Positions 1 through 9,699 of a stretch of 64,000 nucleotides of DNA are shown here, piece by piece. The first letter of the stretch is position 1. Each line of letters begins with the position of its first letter. The notes under the pieces were generated by a model. The model had not been told where the DNA came from. It did not search any database and saw only the letters and a list, made by a program, of their open reading frames with translations. The DNA comes from Carettochelys insculpta (taxonomy: Eukaryota; Chordata; Testudines; Carettochelyidae): positions 266,515,798 through 266,579,797 of the forward strand of contig NC_134138.1 of NCBI RefSeq assembly GCF_033958435.1, read 5' to 3'. The position numbers and the translations under genes are program-made.

Positions 1-190
1 ATAGCATAAGTTTACAGTGTACAATACTACCATTGTTGGTTTAAAAAAAAAGTACTCTGCATACGTTTGTTTCTTAATAGCTAATCTTGTTTTTCTTTGG
101 TGTTATGCTTTGCTAGGTATACCTCTCTATTAGCCAGCAACCGCCTGGTCCCCAGGACTCCAGGATATGAAAGAGTTTGCTATAGGGTAA
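1..190. repeat. Fragment of a Tigger/pogo-like DNA repeat, cut by the window edge
   Basis: This stretch resembles 43590-43770: both run through a 'taccattg' segment, 'aagtactctgcatac', a T-rich block, 'gctaggtatacctct' and an end of the 'atatgaaag..tttgct' kind. The fuller copy at 43506-43775 starts with a segment like a mariner/Tigger terminus. The family is inferred from that look only. Confidence 0.4.
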
Positions 191-383
191 AATCCCAGGC
201 CCTTGCTGGAGTGCAGCTCCCCTAAGCAGGTGAAAGGGCCATAAAGAAGATATTGATCAGTGCATTGTAGTCTCAGTTAAAAAAAAAAAAAAAAGTTCAG
301 TACACACCCTTAGGGAAAAAAATGTTATTGGCATCTCGAGCAAAATAAGCTACTGCGTAAAACTCAGCTTCAATATAGTTTCA

Positions 384-591
384 AGTATCAGAGGGGTAGC
401 CGTGTTAGTCTGGATCTGTAGCAGCAACGAAGGGTCCTGTGGCACCTTATAGACTAACAGAAAAGTTTAGAGTATGAGCTTTCATGAGTTAACTCACTTC
501 TTCAGCATCTGAAGAAGTGAGTTAACTCACGCAAGCTCACGCTCTAAACTTTTCTGTTAGTCTATAAGGTGCCACAGGACACTTCGTTGCT
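384..591 (+). repeat. Foldback SINE 1, flanked by a 12-bp target duplication
   Basis: The 5' end reads 'atcagaggggtagccgtg', the head of a repeat seen six more times in the window. The second half (from about 506) is the reverse complement of the first half and stops at the complement of 'agcaacgaag' (about 422). The insertion is bounded by perfect copies of 'aatatagtttca' at 372-383 and 592-603. That duplication shows retrotransposition of the whole hairpin, not a cut-and-paste event. I did not find clear Pol III A and B boxes, so 'SINE' rests on the duplication, size and copy number. Confidence 0.75.
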
Positions 592-603
592 AATATAGTT
601 TCA

Positions 604-833
604 GAAGCCCAATCCGTTTCCCAGAAACTCCATGGGCACAATTGAGTTGAGCAGGGTTAAACCATTCTGCACACATACTAAGGTGAAATTTAAATTTGTG
701 TGTGTGAGCGAGAGATGTACCACATTCTAGAGGATATGACCAGCCAGGAGATTCCCAAATGGCAAAGGCATATTCTATTCCAAGTTACTGATGGCAAGCC
801 ATTCATGGTGTCGCAGAGGCTTTCAAGCTCATG
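604..833. other. Interval without a recognised gene
   Basis: No host exon or known repeat was recognised here. An open frame starting near 700 runs into the neighbouring MITE and is not credible. Confidence 0.5.
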
Positions 834-1269
834 GGCTACGTCTACACTAGCCCCAAACTTCGAAATGGCCACGCAAATGACCATTTCAAAGTTTACTAAT
901 GAAGCGCTGAAATGCATATTCAGCGCTTCATTAGCACGCGGGCGACCGCGGCACTTCGAAATTGACGCGGCTTGCCGCCACGCGGCTCGTCCCGACGGGG
1001 CTCCTTTTCGAAAGGACCCTGCCTACTTTGAAGTCCCTTTATTCCCATCTGCTCACAGGTATAAGGGGACTTCGAAGTAGGTGGGGTCCTTTGGAAAAGG
1101 AGCCCCATCGGGACGAGCTGCGCAGCAGTGAGCTGCGTCAATTTCAAAGCACCGCGACCGCCCGCATGCTAATGAAGCGCTGAATATGCATTTCAGCGCT
1201 TCATTAGTAAACTTCGAAATGGCCATTTGCGTGGCCATTTCGAAGTTTGGGGCTAGTGTAGACACGGCC
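834..1269. mobile_element. MITE-A copy 1, 436-bp near-perfect palindrome
   Basis: The left end is 'ggctacgtctacac' and the right end 'gtgtagacacggcc'. The arms are inverted copies over almost their full length and meet at about 1050 in 'cccatctgctcacagg'. The flanks carry 'catg' on both sides. There is no transposase, so this is a non-autonomous element. The TIR core GTCTACAC is shared with the autonomous Harbinger element at 24856-30723, so Harbinger mobilisation is inferred. Confidence 0.8.
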
Positions 1270-1783
1270 CATGGTGTCTGAGCAATGCAGCTACAAGTGA
1301 GGTGGCCCAGAAAGCACACCCTTCTTTGAGTGTGCCCCACAGGTGCTCCACTGTAGGTCACAGGCTTATAGGGCACTGCAGCTCAGTGATTTTCACAGCA
1401 GTACTCAGCCAGACCAAGCATGTGCAGCTAGGGTCTCGCTTCTTTTGGTCGTGTGTGAGATCTGGCTCTAACCAGTTCCTCTCAACTGTCGCTGGCCATA
1501 GCCAGCATGAATGTTTTTCTTCTCAGACTACCCCTTGAAAGTTCGCTGCCTCTGAACCGTCTTAACCTTAGTTGGTTAGGTGTTATAGATGTCAGTTCTT
1601 AATAGTTGGTAGTTAATAGTTATTGCTACTGTTTAAAAAAAAAAAACATGCTGGGCTCTCCGGGGTTTAAAAAAATATGATGCCTGCCATGAGGCTATGC
1701 CGGCCTCTGACGGCCATTTGTGCTGTAGTTGATGGTTAGGTGAGGGTCAAGTTCCTCAGAAATGTTCTCACTGTTGTAAATTA

Positions 1784-3850
1784 ATGGCCAGAGCCCTCAG
1801 AGATAGGGAAATGCGGCTCAGAATGATTTTGTTTGACAAGACCCTTCAGCCAGCAGCCCCAGAGCTGACAGCTCCTGTGGACTCAGCGGCCTCTCAGAAG
1901 TGGAGAGCTGCTTTGTCAGCCTCAGCAGCACAGAAAAAGATTAGAACTTCACCCACTCAGTCCTTGCTGTCCTTATCTAGGAGCAGGATAAGTGATACAG
2001 ATAACACCGGCTCTCCTGGCACCGCCTAGTCTCAGGCTAAAGTGACTGGTATGCCAAAAGCTAAGAAATCAACCCCAGTGACACATGGAACTGAGAGTCA
2101 CACAGGCACCGGTGGCACCAGCTGCAAAACCCTCGGTACCCGCAGTGAAGGCAGAAGCACCGACAGTTAAGCCCACAGCACTGATCTCATCAGCACTGAC
2201 TATTGTGTCAGCACCACATACCATGGCACCAACAGGAACAGTTTCTTCCTTGGCACCAAGCAAAGCGTCTTCAAAATCAGCACAGTGCCATAGCCCTACC
2301 CCAGCCCACCGCCCCCCCCCACACCACCAACCTTTCTCAGGAACCATCGCTATCACCTCTGCAGCCTAGCTCACCAATGTTGCCATATACTGGGGATCGG
2401 ACCAGCTCCATCCTATCACCATTTTTAAGACTGCCTTCTCCCTTCCTAGACCAACACACACAGGTCTGTCAGCATTTCAGACACGTATCTGTCTCTCTTC
2501 CACAATCTACAAGACTGTCTTATGACCCTATGTACTCCCCTCATCGCTGCAGGAATTACACGCACCACTTACCATCTACATGCTACTCTCCAGACAGACA
2601 CTTCTACTACTACGATGACCGATATTTCCATGGAGCTCATCATCATTATACTCACTGATATTGTCCGCACAGATCTTGTGAATGGTCCATGAGTGCTTGC
2701 TGGTCTTGGAGCTGCATACCTGCCCCACCCCACAGCACCCACCTCAGAACCTCAACTCTCGTCTCCTCAGACCCATCTCTCCAAACCAGAGGATGGTCAA
2801 ATATCAAAGCCCAAAGAGCTCCCACTGGATACCTCCCCTATGGACTTGTCTTCTTCTCACCTGACAAAGTTATGATCCTGGGGGATGTTTCTCCCCTGGA
2901 TGATCTCAAACAATTTCAGAAGCTATTCAAATAGCTTCTGGCTAGCTAGGAAATCCAAGTAACAGAAGAACTCCACCACCGTCTTAAAAATCCTGACACC
3001 TGTTCACACCTCAAAAATAGACATTCCCCTGGACAAAGTAATAAAAAAGGCTGCAGATGAGAGGTGGCAGATGCCAGCTTTGGTTCCATATACCAGTGAA
3101 AGGATGGAAAAAAAGTACTTTGCCCCCTCAGGGGAGATGGAGTTTCTTTTTACTCACTTCCCCCAGACCAATTTCCCTGATTGTCAGAATTAAAAAAAAT
3201 AAAACAAAATAAATGCCCCCCCTCAAGGATTGAGCGCAAAACCCTGGGTTTAGCACGCCAATGCTCAAAACACTGAGCTATCCCTCCCACTGCAACAGAG
3301 ATCTAAAGTGCCTCAATATAAAAATGCAATCATGTACGAATATTCAAAAAGACTTGATTTATTTGGAAGAAAAAATGTATTTATCTTCTACCCTTCTACT
3401 GAGGATAGCTAATTATGCAGCCCATTTGTCAAATCACAACTTTGACAATTACACCAAACTGACATCCTTGATGGACCACTTACTGACTCCAGGACTGCTG
3501 TCCAAATAGCTTTGGATGTCACTGACACTGAAGCAAGATCTAAGGCAACGGTGGTCATCATGAGGAGGGCCTTCTGGTTGCAGCCATCGGGTGTCCCAAA
3601 GAAACTGCAATGCAAGGTCAAGGACTTATCTTTTGACAAAGGAAAGCTTTTTGCCATGAACACAGACAATATCCTGCAATCCAGCAACGACTCCAGCACT
3701 ACCTTCCAAACACTGGGTCTGTACACCCCTCTGTACTGTTGTTAGTGATATAATCCATACCAGTGAAAATACAACAACCCCTTCCACAGACGGTTGTACC
3801 AACAGCAGGGCTTTGACCAGGCACACGCTAGACAATGACCCCAAAGGCAC
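1784..3850 (+). pseudogene. DIRS-1 gag-like pseudogene
   Basis: Several short frames read in parallel with the DIRS-2 gag. 'DVSPLDDLKQFQKLFK' (about 2885-2934) matches 'DISPPDDLKQLQELFK' in DIRS-2. 'SSTLLLRIANYAAHLSNHN' (about 3385-3440) matches 'SSTLLLRMANYAAHLSNHN'. A later block (3512-3745) has 'SFDKGKLFA' against 'PFNREKLFA'. In DIRS elements this protein is the Gag-like RNA-binding component. Here it is broken by at least three frameshifts and by a SINE at about 3190-3290, so no full product can be made. The 5' part (1784-2660) is rich in Ala, Pro and Ser and weakly conserved, so its start is uncertain. Confidence 0.7.
3214..3288 (-). repeat. tRNA-derived SINE head (turtle Cry I type)
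   Basis: On the minus strand the unit opens 'GGGAGGGATAGCTCAGTG', which contains an A box (TAGCTCAGTG). It also holds a B-box-like 'GCTCAATCC' near 3225-3235. A T/A-rich tail (3190-3213 on the plus strand) follows. The tRNA-like form, lack of a proper anticodon stem and insertion inside a DIRS gag gene make it a SINE, not a tRNA gene. Confidence 0.75.
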
Positions 3851-4019
3851 CAAAACCAGAATGTGTGCAATCAGCTTACCCAGTCAAACAAGCAGTAGGT
3901 TTGACTCCTTGGTCATGGACTGTCATATCACCATCATTGTCATGCAGCACCAACACCTGACACCCATCTGCCACTACCGTCTACCATATGACAACCAATG
4001 GTCCACAGTTACCTCAGAC

Positions 4020-4776
4020 CTATGGGTTTTGGAGATGATAATTTCTTTGGGACATGTAATACCCTTCCTCTCCATCCTGCCAACCACCCCACCTACCCTG
4101 TCCCTCTTCAGGGACCCCTCTCACGAGCCCATGTTTAAGAAGGAAGTCAATCACCTCTTGTCCATTGGACCTGAGGAGCAGGTACGAGATGAATTCAGAG
4201 GAAAAAGGTTTTGTTCTTGATACTTCCTTACCCAAAAGAAGACAGGTGGGTGAAGACCAATAGTAGACCTTTGAAACCTAAAGCACTAAATCTAAATCGC
4301 TATCTCTGGAAAAAAAGGTTCAAAATGGTCACCCTCACATCCATAATTCCATCATTAGATCATGGCGACTGGTTTGGAGCACTTGACCTCCAAGACACCT
4401 ACTTTCATATCACTATTCATCCCACCCACAAGTGATTCCTCCACTTTATGCTGGGCGTAGAACATTTTCAGTACCGAGTTTCACCCTTTCGTGTTTCAGT
4501 GGCTCCCAGAGCATTGTCAAACGCCCTGTCAGTAGTAATGGCACATTTTCATTGCAAAGGTGTCATAATTTTCCCCTACCTTGATGATTATTGAAGGGTG
4601 ATTCACCTGCAGAAACACTTGACATGATAAACACAACCAGACTCACCTTACGTTCCCTCGGTCTCCTCAGAAATGACCAGAAATCAGTCACTGAACCTAC
4701 TCAAAGTCTTGAGTTTATCGGCACCCAGTTGGACTCTGTCACTGCAAGAGCCTATTTAATGATCCAGTTGTTTTAA
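4020..4776 (+). pseudogene. DIRS-1 reverse transcriptase pseudogene
   Basis: The fragments align by eye with the DIRS-2 RT: 'SLFRDPSHEPMFKKEVNHLL', then 'DHGDWFGALDLQDTYFHITI', the catalytic 'FPYLDD' near 4573-4590, and 'SVTEPTQSLEFIGTQLDS' near 4687-4737. The enzyme would copy DIRS RNA into DNA. It cannot be made: stops and frame changes interrupt it at about 4220, 4435 and right after the YLDD motif (a TGA in place of the next residues). Remains of the RNase H region follow to about 5050 and then appear deleted, because the next recognisable block (from about 5100) is the linker before the recombinase. Confidence 0.75.
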
Positions 4777-5099
4777 GCTATCCAATCCCTAATCAATATT
4801 ATCTGGCACAGCCCGATGGTAAAAATTATTACGTATTTGCACCTGATCAGCCATATGGCAGCTACGACTTATGTGGTCTGGCAGGCCAGACTGCATTTTC
4901 AATGTATACAACATTGCAGAGCAACCATTTATACACCTACAAAGCATAATATTCACAAAGTGGTAACACCATGAAGCCATGTTCTAGACTCCTTCCGATG
5001 GTGGACGCTGCAAGAGAATCTTCTATCAAGAGTTCTGTTTCATCAACCACAACCTTCATCCCACATACCCCTTGGTCTGGAGAAGGCCAGTATGGAGGG

Positions 5100-6301
5100 A
5101 ACAAGACTAATCCTAGTAGCTATAGCATGAGTCTGCCAACATTGTTTCCTGTTTCTCCAAAGGATGTCACCATGTCACCCTTAGCTGTTCCCCAGCCTCC
5201 CAGATCTCCTGACCCAGAATCAAGGGTCGCTGCTGCATCCCCAGCCTCACACTCTTCACCTCTCAGCCTGGCTGATTGTTGGTTAACAATTCCAAACACA
5301 TTTGCACAAGTCAAGCGAATACTAATTCATAGCAGATGACAAAACACGTGTAAAGCTTACCTCTTGAAATGGGAAAGGAATGGTGTTCCTCAAAGTGCTT
5401 GGTTCCACATACGCTTCCAATACACAAGATCCTTGATTACTTGTTATAACTGAAACAAGAGAGGTTAGTGTTATCGGTGCTAAAGGTACACCTTGCAGCA
5501 ATATCAGCCTTTAATCATTCGGACGGGGGCGCAGCTGTGTTTTCCCTCCTTATAACAAAACACTTCCTCAAAGGTCTGGCAAATCTCTGACCACCTCGGT
5601 GGCCTGTTTCCCAGCCTTGGAGCCTAGATCTAGGTTTGGGGAGCATTATCCAGGCTGCCAGTTGAGCCTCTGGCTACCACCTTGCTTCAAATGTTGACTC
5701 TAAAGACGGTTTTCCTTCTTGCTATACCGTCCACTTGCAGAGTCAGTGAGATGGCTCCCCGATGGCAGTTCCACTGCATATAATTTTCAACAAAGAAGGG
5801 ATAGTACTCAGGCTCCCACTGGCCTTTATCCCAGAAGTCTCGTCCAACTTCCATATCAACGAACCAATCATATTACCCTCCTTTTACCCCAAACTATATG
5901 CATCAGTACACAAGACAAGCCTACGCCCTTTGGACATACGAACGGCACTGGCCTTTTATAATGAAAGAACTAAATCACTCCACAAAACTGATAGGCTAAT
6001 AGTCTCTACCGCTGCCTGCTCCAACGGTGGGGCTATATCTTTGCAAAGACCTTCCAAAATGTTTACTTCATGCCTTATCACATGCTATGCCTTACAGCAC
6101 ACACCGTTACCATCCAGCCTACGGCTCATTCCTACGGCAGCGTCAACAACGTTCTTCAAGGGTATTCCCCTCAGAGACCTCTGCCATGCAGCCACATGTT
6201 CTTCCCATGAGATCTTTGTGAAACATTATGCCATCCATCCCCAGGTGGCTGGGGCTGCTCCACTCCTAACAGCCTTATTTTCAGTCACAGTGAGATCTTG
6301 A
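5100..6301 (+). pseudogene. DIRS-1 tyrosine recombinase pseudogene
   Basis: The last 180 codons (5762-6301) are open and parallel the DIRS-2 recombinase: 'FHINEPIILPSFYPKLYAS', 'RTALAFYNERTKS', 'TTFFKGIPLRDLCHAATCSS', then 'FVKHYAIH', where the Tyr is the expected nucleophile. The usual H-x-x-R box upstream of 'TTFFKG' is not recognisable ('IPTAA'), so at least two catalytic positions look lost. The N-terminal half (5100-5760) has stops. DIRS recombinases insert the circular DNA copy. This copy keeps the Tyr that DIRS-2 has lost. Confidence 0.7.
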
Positions 6302-6344
6302 CTCTGGTACCCTCCTCCAATTTCTCGGGGTACTGCTAGTCAAT

Positions 6345-6780
6345 CACCTATAGTGGAGCACCCATGGAGGCTACTTGAAGAAGACAAAGAACTTACTCAC
6401 TTGTATAGTAACAATGGTTCTTCGAGATGTGTCCCTGTGGGTGCTCCACATTAGGTGTCGGGCTCGGCCCAGTGCCGCAGACCGGAGATTTTCAAGCCTA
6501 GCTCATCGGGTTGTGCATGCACCAATGTGTGCCAGTCCTTCGCATGCTTTCAGTCACCTGTGTGATCTGGTCCTTGCCAGTTCCTCAACCAACTGCCCTG
6601 GGTGCGCCTAAAAACCATAAAGCAGAACTCCGAAGTGGGGAGGAATGGGTGGGTAGTGGAGCACGCATAGGGACACAGCTCGAAGAACCATCATTACTAC
6701 ACAAGTGAGTAACTTCTTTTTCTTCTTCGAGTGGTCCCCGTGGGTGCTTCACATTAGGTGACTACCCAGCAGTGACCCCC
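6345..6780. repeat. Shared DIRS 3' terminus: two foldback modules around a 200-bp spacer
   Basis: Module A (about 6350-6450) begins 'gtggagcaccca' and ends 'tgggtgctccac'. Module B (about 6656-6755) begins 'gtggagcacgca' and ends 'gtgggtgcttcac'. Each can fold on itself. The DIRS-1 recombinase stops 44 bp before module A, and the DIRS-2 recombinase (minus strand) stops about 50 bp outside module B. The DIRS-3 3' end has the same two-module design (13930-14010 and 14203-14297), so this single pair seems to be the 3' end of both flanking elements. Confidence 0.65.
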
Positions 6781-6806
6781 CAGAAAAATGGAGGTGGGTA
6801 CCGGAT

Positions 6807-8261
6807 TTATGTGCAGCTTGCCCTTGAAAGGACTGCTGTTGATAGACGTATATCCTCATCCACCACCTGGTGAATCTCACAGTGTCTGGTGAAGGTGTCA
6901 TAGGATGACCATGTCGCCGCTCTGCAGGTGTCTTTTAGTGCAACTCCTTTAAAGAAGGCTGTTAAGGCCACCATCGCTGTAGTGGAGTGAGCCCTGGGCA
7001 GAACTAGCAGAGGGGTCTTACGGAGCTCATAGCACATTTTTATGCAGGATACAATGTTATTTGAACTTCTTTGTGATGATAGTCCTTCCCCTTTCGATTT
7101 GGGTGCAAGAGACACCAGGAGCCTATTGGTTTTCTGGAAGGGTTTAGCTCTGTCTATGTAAAAGGCTATTGTCCTCCTCACACTGAGTGAGTGCAGCCAT
7201 ACTTCCCTACTCGAGGTATGTGGTCTCGGGTAGAAGGATGGTAGAACTATTAGCTCATTAATGTGGAACTCTGAGAAGATCTTTGGAAGGAACGCCGGGT
7301 GTAGGCGCAGAACCACCGCTTCCTTCGAGAAGGTTGTATATGGGGGCATTGCCATTATCACTGCCAGCTCACTCACCCTGTGAGCTGATGTAATCACAAG
7401 AAGAAAGGTTGTTTTTATGGTAAGTAGTCGGAGGGAGGCGGTGGCCAATGGTTCGAAGGGTGGTCTAGACAGGGTGTCAAGGACCAGATCTAAGCTCAAT
7501 GAAGGTGATAATGGTTTCTGCAGGAGGTATAAGTTTGTGATACCCTTGAGAAACCATGTGGTAATGGGATGGGCAAATACAGTTGACCCATCAGAATGCT
7601 GATATAGCTGCAAGGTGGACTTTAGTGAAGATAAAGTGATTCCACCCTGTTTCAGGTTCAGTAAGTACTCCAAAATCGTAGGAATGGAGACCTCTAGAGG
7701 AGTTAATTGTTTGGACAGACACCAGGACGTAAAGCATTTCCACTTATATGCATAAGCCTTCCTGGTAGAGGCCCGTTGACTGCATTCCAGGACCTCTTTT
7801 ACCACTTCTGAGCATGTTCTGTCTAAGGCACTGAGCCATGGATTAGCCATGCTTTGAGGTGGAGCATTCGAGGATGAGGGTGTGTTATGGTCCCTTCGTC
7901 TTGGGTGAGGAGGTCCGGTATGATCGGGAGAGGGAGTGGTGGGCAGCATGACATGCATAGCAGCAGAGGGAACCAATGTTGTTGGTCCCATGTTGGGGCT
8001 ATAAGTATGAGGTGCGCCCTCTCCCTCCTTTGCTTTTTCCAGGACCTTGTGAATAAGTATTGTGGGAGGGAATGCATACAGCAAGGGGCCCCTCCATAAG
8101 AGCAGGAAGGTGTCCCCCAGTGAGTCTTGTCCAATGCCCACTCTGGAGCAGTACTGAGGGCATTTCTTGTTGGTGCAGGTGGCAAACAAGTCGACCTGAG
8201 GGAACCCCCATATGTTGAATATACTGTGGAGCAGATCGGAGTGGATCTCCCATTCGTGCAT
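6807..8261 (-). pseudogene. DIRS-2 tyrosine recombinase, long open frame (484 codons), probably dead
   Basis: The frame opens in the end of RNase H ('WEIHSDLLHSIFNIWGFPQV', 'DLFATCTNKKCPQYCSR'), passes through a Pro-rich linker (residues about 70-150), and then encodes the YR core: an N-terminal helical part ('TRKAYAYKWKCFTSWC'), box I 'SAHRVSEL' near residue 295, and the C-terminal 'ALKDTCRAATWSSYDTF'. Two catalytic positions look changed. The box II motif reads HSTT where H-x-x-R is expected (6961-6990), and the nucleophile position after 'FTRH' is Cys (codon at 6879-6881), while DIRS-1 has Tyr there. DIRS recombinases integrate circular cDNA, so this copy should be inactive. Its frame is still free of stops over 1.4 kb, which suggests a recent insertion. 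Confidence 0.8.
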
Positions 8262-8269
8262 GAGAACAA

Positions 8270-8800
8270 AATGCCTGCTCAGCTGATCTGCCCTTGCATT
8301 GTGGACACCAGGTAAGTGGCTTTAAAGATTATGTTGTTTGCAATGCACCAATTCCACAGTCGGACCACTTCTGCGCATAATGCGCGGGATCTGGCTCTGC
8401 CTCGGCAATTGATATAGAACATTGTGGAAGTGTTGTCGGCATTGACCCCCCAACTACCTTGTTCTGCAGGTATTTGCGGAAGTGCCTGCATGCATCGAAC
8501 ACCGCCCTGAACTGCAATATATTTATGTGCATTCCCAGCTCTGTGGGGGACCATTACCCTTGTGTTGATTTGCTGCCCATATGCGCCCCCCCCATCCTAT
8601 GTGGGAGGCGTCTGTTGTGAGAAAAACCGCAATTTGCAGTTGGTGAATAGGCACCCCGATAGCAAATTCTTGGGGTCTGCCCACCATGCCAGAGACTTTC
8701 GCACCTCCGTTGGGGGCGATACCTTTTTGTGAGTGGCATGTATCATTGGCCTGTATATCGTTGCCAACCAGTGCTGAAGGCATCCAATATGGCATTCTGT
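8270..8800 (-). pseudogene. DIRS-2 RNase H domain, frameshifted
   Basis: Two overlapping frames carry the domain. The upstream one has 'LTTDASHIGWGGRIW', with the first catalytic Asp in T-D-A-S (about 8610-8650). The downstream one has 'ADNTSTMFYINCRGRARSRA' and 'VVRLWNWCIANNIIF', the third-Asp region and the helix after it. The middle part ('AVFDACRHFRKYLQNKVVGG') lies in the third frame, so at least two frameshifts separate the pieces. The domain would remove the RNA template in DIRS replication. The final stretch enters the recombinase frame at 8261 in phase with 'WEIHSD'. Confidence 0.75.
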
Positions 8801-9690
8801 ACCACGAACATGGTGGCAGCCATGTGTCCCAGTAGCAGCAAGCAAGTTAGGACTGGCGCTGTGGGGCTGTACATCAGCACTTGCACCAAGGACTGGATGG
8901 CATGAAAACATGCATCGGGCAGATATACCCTTGACGTAATGGAGTCTAGGTGTGCCCCTATGAATTCTATGTTTTGTGTGGGCTCCGTCGTTGATTTTTG
9001 GAAGTTGATGACTAGACCCAGAGAGAGGAAAGACTTTGTGGTAATGTCTATCATGTGCAGAACATTTGCCTGTGAAACACCCTTCAGTAGGCAGTCGTCC
9101 AGATATGGGAAAATGAATACATCCTGTCGATGCAGGTAAGCTGATACTACAGAAAATGTCTTGGTAAAGACCCTGGGCTCTGAAGAAAGGCCAAAGGAGA
9201 GGACTCTGTACTGGAAGTGCTCTGCACCCACAGTGAAGCAGAGGAAGTGCCTGTGTGCTGGGTGGATCGTTATGAGAAAATACCCATCTTGTAAGTTGAG
9301 GGCTGCGAACCAGTCCCCATCGTCCAGTGCCGTGACTATGGAAGCAATTGTGGTCATCTTGAAATGCTGTTTGTGGAGATAACAATTGAAAACCCATAGG
9401 TCCAGGATTGGTCTCCAGCCTCCTGTTTTCTTCCTTGTGAGAAAATATTGGGAGTAAAAACCTCTCCCTTGAAACCCGTCTGGGGCTCTTTCCACCGCCC
9501 CTATGGATATGAGGTGGTCTACCTCCTGCTTTAGCATCATCTCGTGAGAAAGGTCCCTGAAGAGGGATTGGGTAGGGGTTTTTGGAGGGGGCATGGATGG
9601 AAATGGAATGGCATACCCCATTGCAACAATTTCCAATACCCATTTGTCTGCAGTGATGCTTTCCCGTTGACGGTAGAATGGTCTAAGTCA
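8743..9690 (-). pseudogene. DIRS-2 reverse transcriptase
   Basis: A 297-codon frame (9636-8743) is open across the RT core: 'LFRDLSHEMMLKQEVDHLIS', 'TRKKTGGWRPILDLW', the first Asp box 'LDDGDWFAALNLQDGYFLIT', 'FTVGAEHFQYRVLSFGLS', the catalytic 'IFPYLDDCLLKG' near 9100-9140, and 'FQKSTTEPTQNIEFIGAHLD'. The YLDD motif is intact. An overlapping frame (9761-9537) carries the run-in before the core, so there is a frame change near 9630. The protein would copy DIRS RNA. Linkage to RNase H and the recombinase on the same strand fits the pol region of DIRS. Confidence 0.85.
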
Positions 9691-9699
9691 GTGGTGAAA

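Larger units (their letters stand above)
1275..6755 (+). mobile_element. DIRS-1, decayed tyrosine-recombinase retrotransposon
   Basis: The order is a terminal foldback module (about 1280-1360, containing 'ggtgctccac'), gag, reverse transcriptase, remains of RNase H, tyrosine recombinase (YR), and the 3' terminal modules (6345-6755). This is the DIRS layout: inverted ends and a YR in place of an integrase. All genes carry stops and frameshifts. The 3' terminus also serves DIRS-2, which runs the opposite way. MITE-A copy 1 abuts the 5' end, and a tRNA-derived SINE has landed in gag. Exact ends are approximate. Confidence 0.8.

Noticed and set aside
3214..3288. Possible tRNA gene on the minus strand
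   Set aside because: It has A- and B-box-like motifs but not a proper cloverleaf, and it lies inside a DIRS gag gene with an A/T tail, so it is a SINE head.
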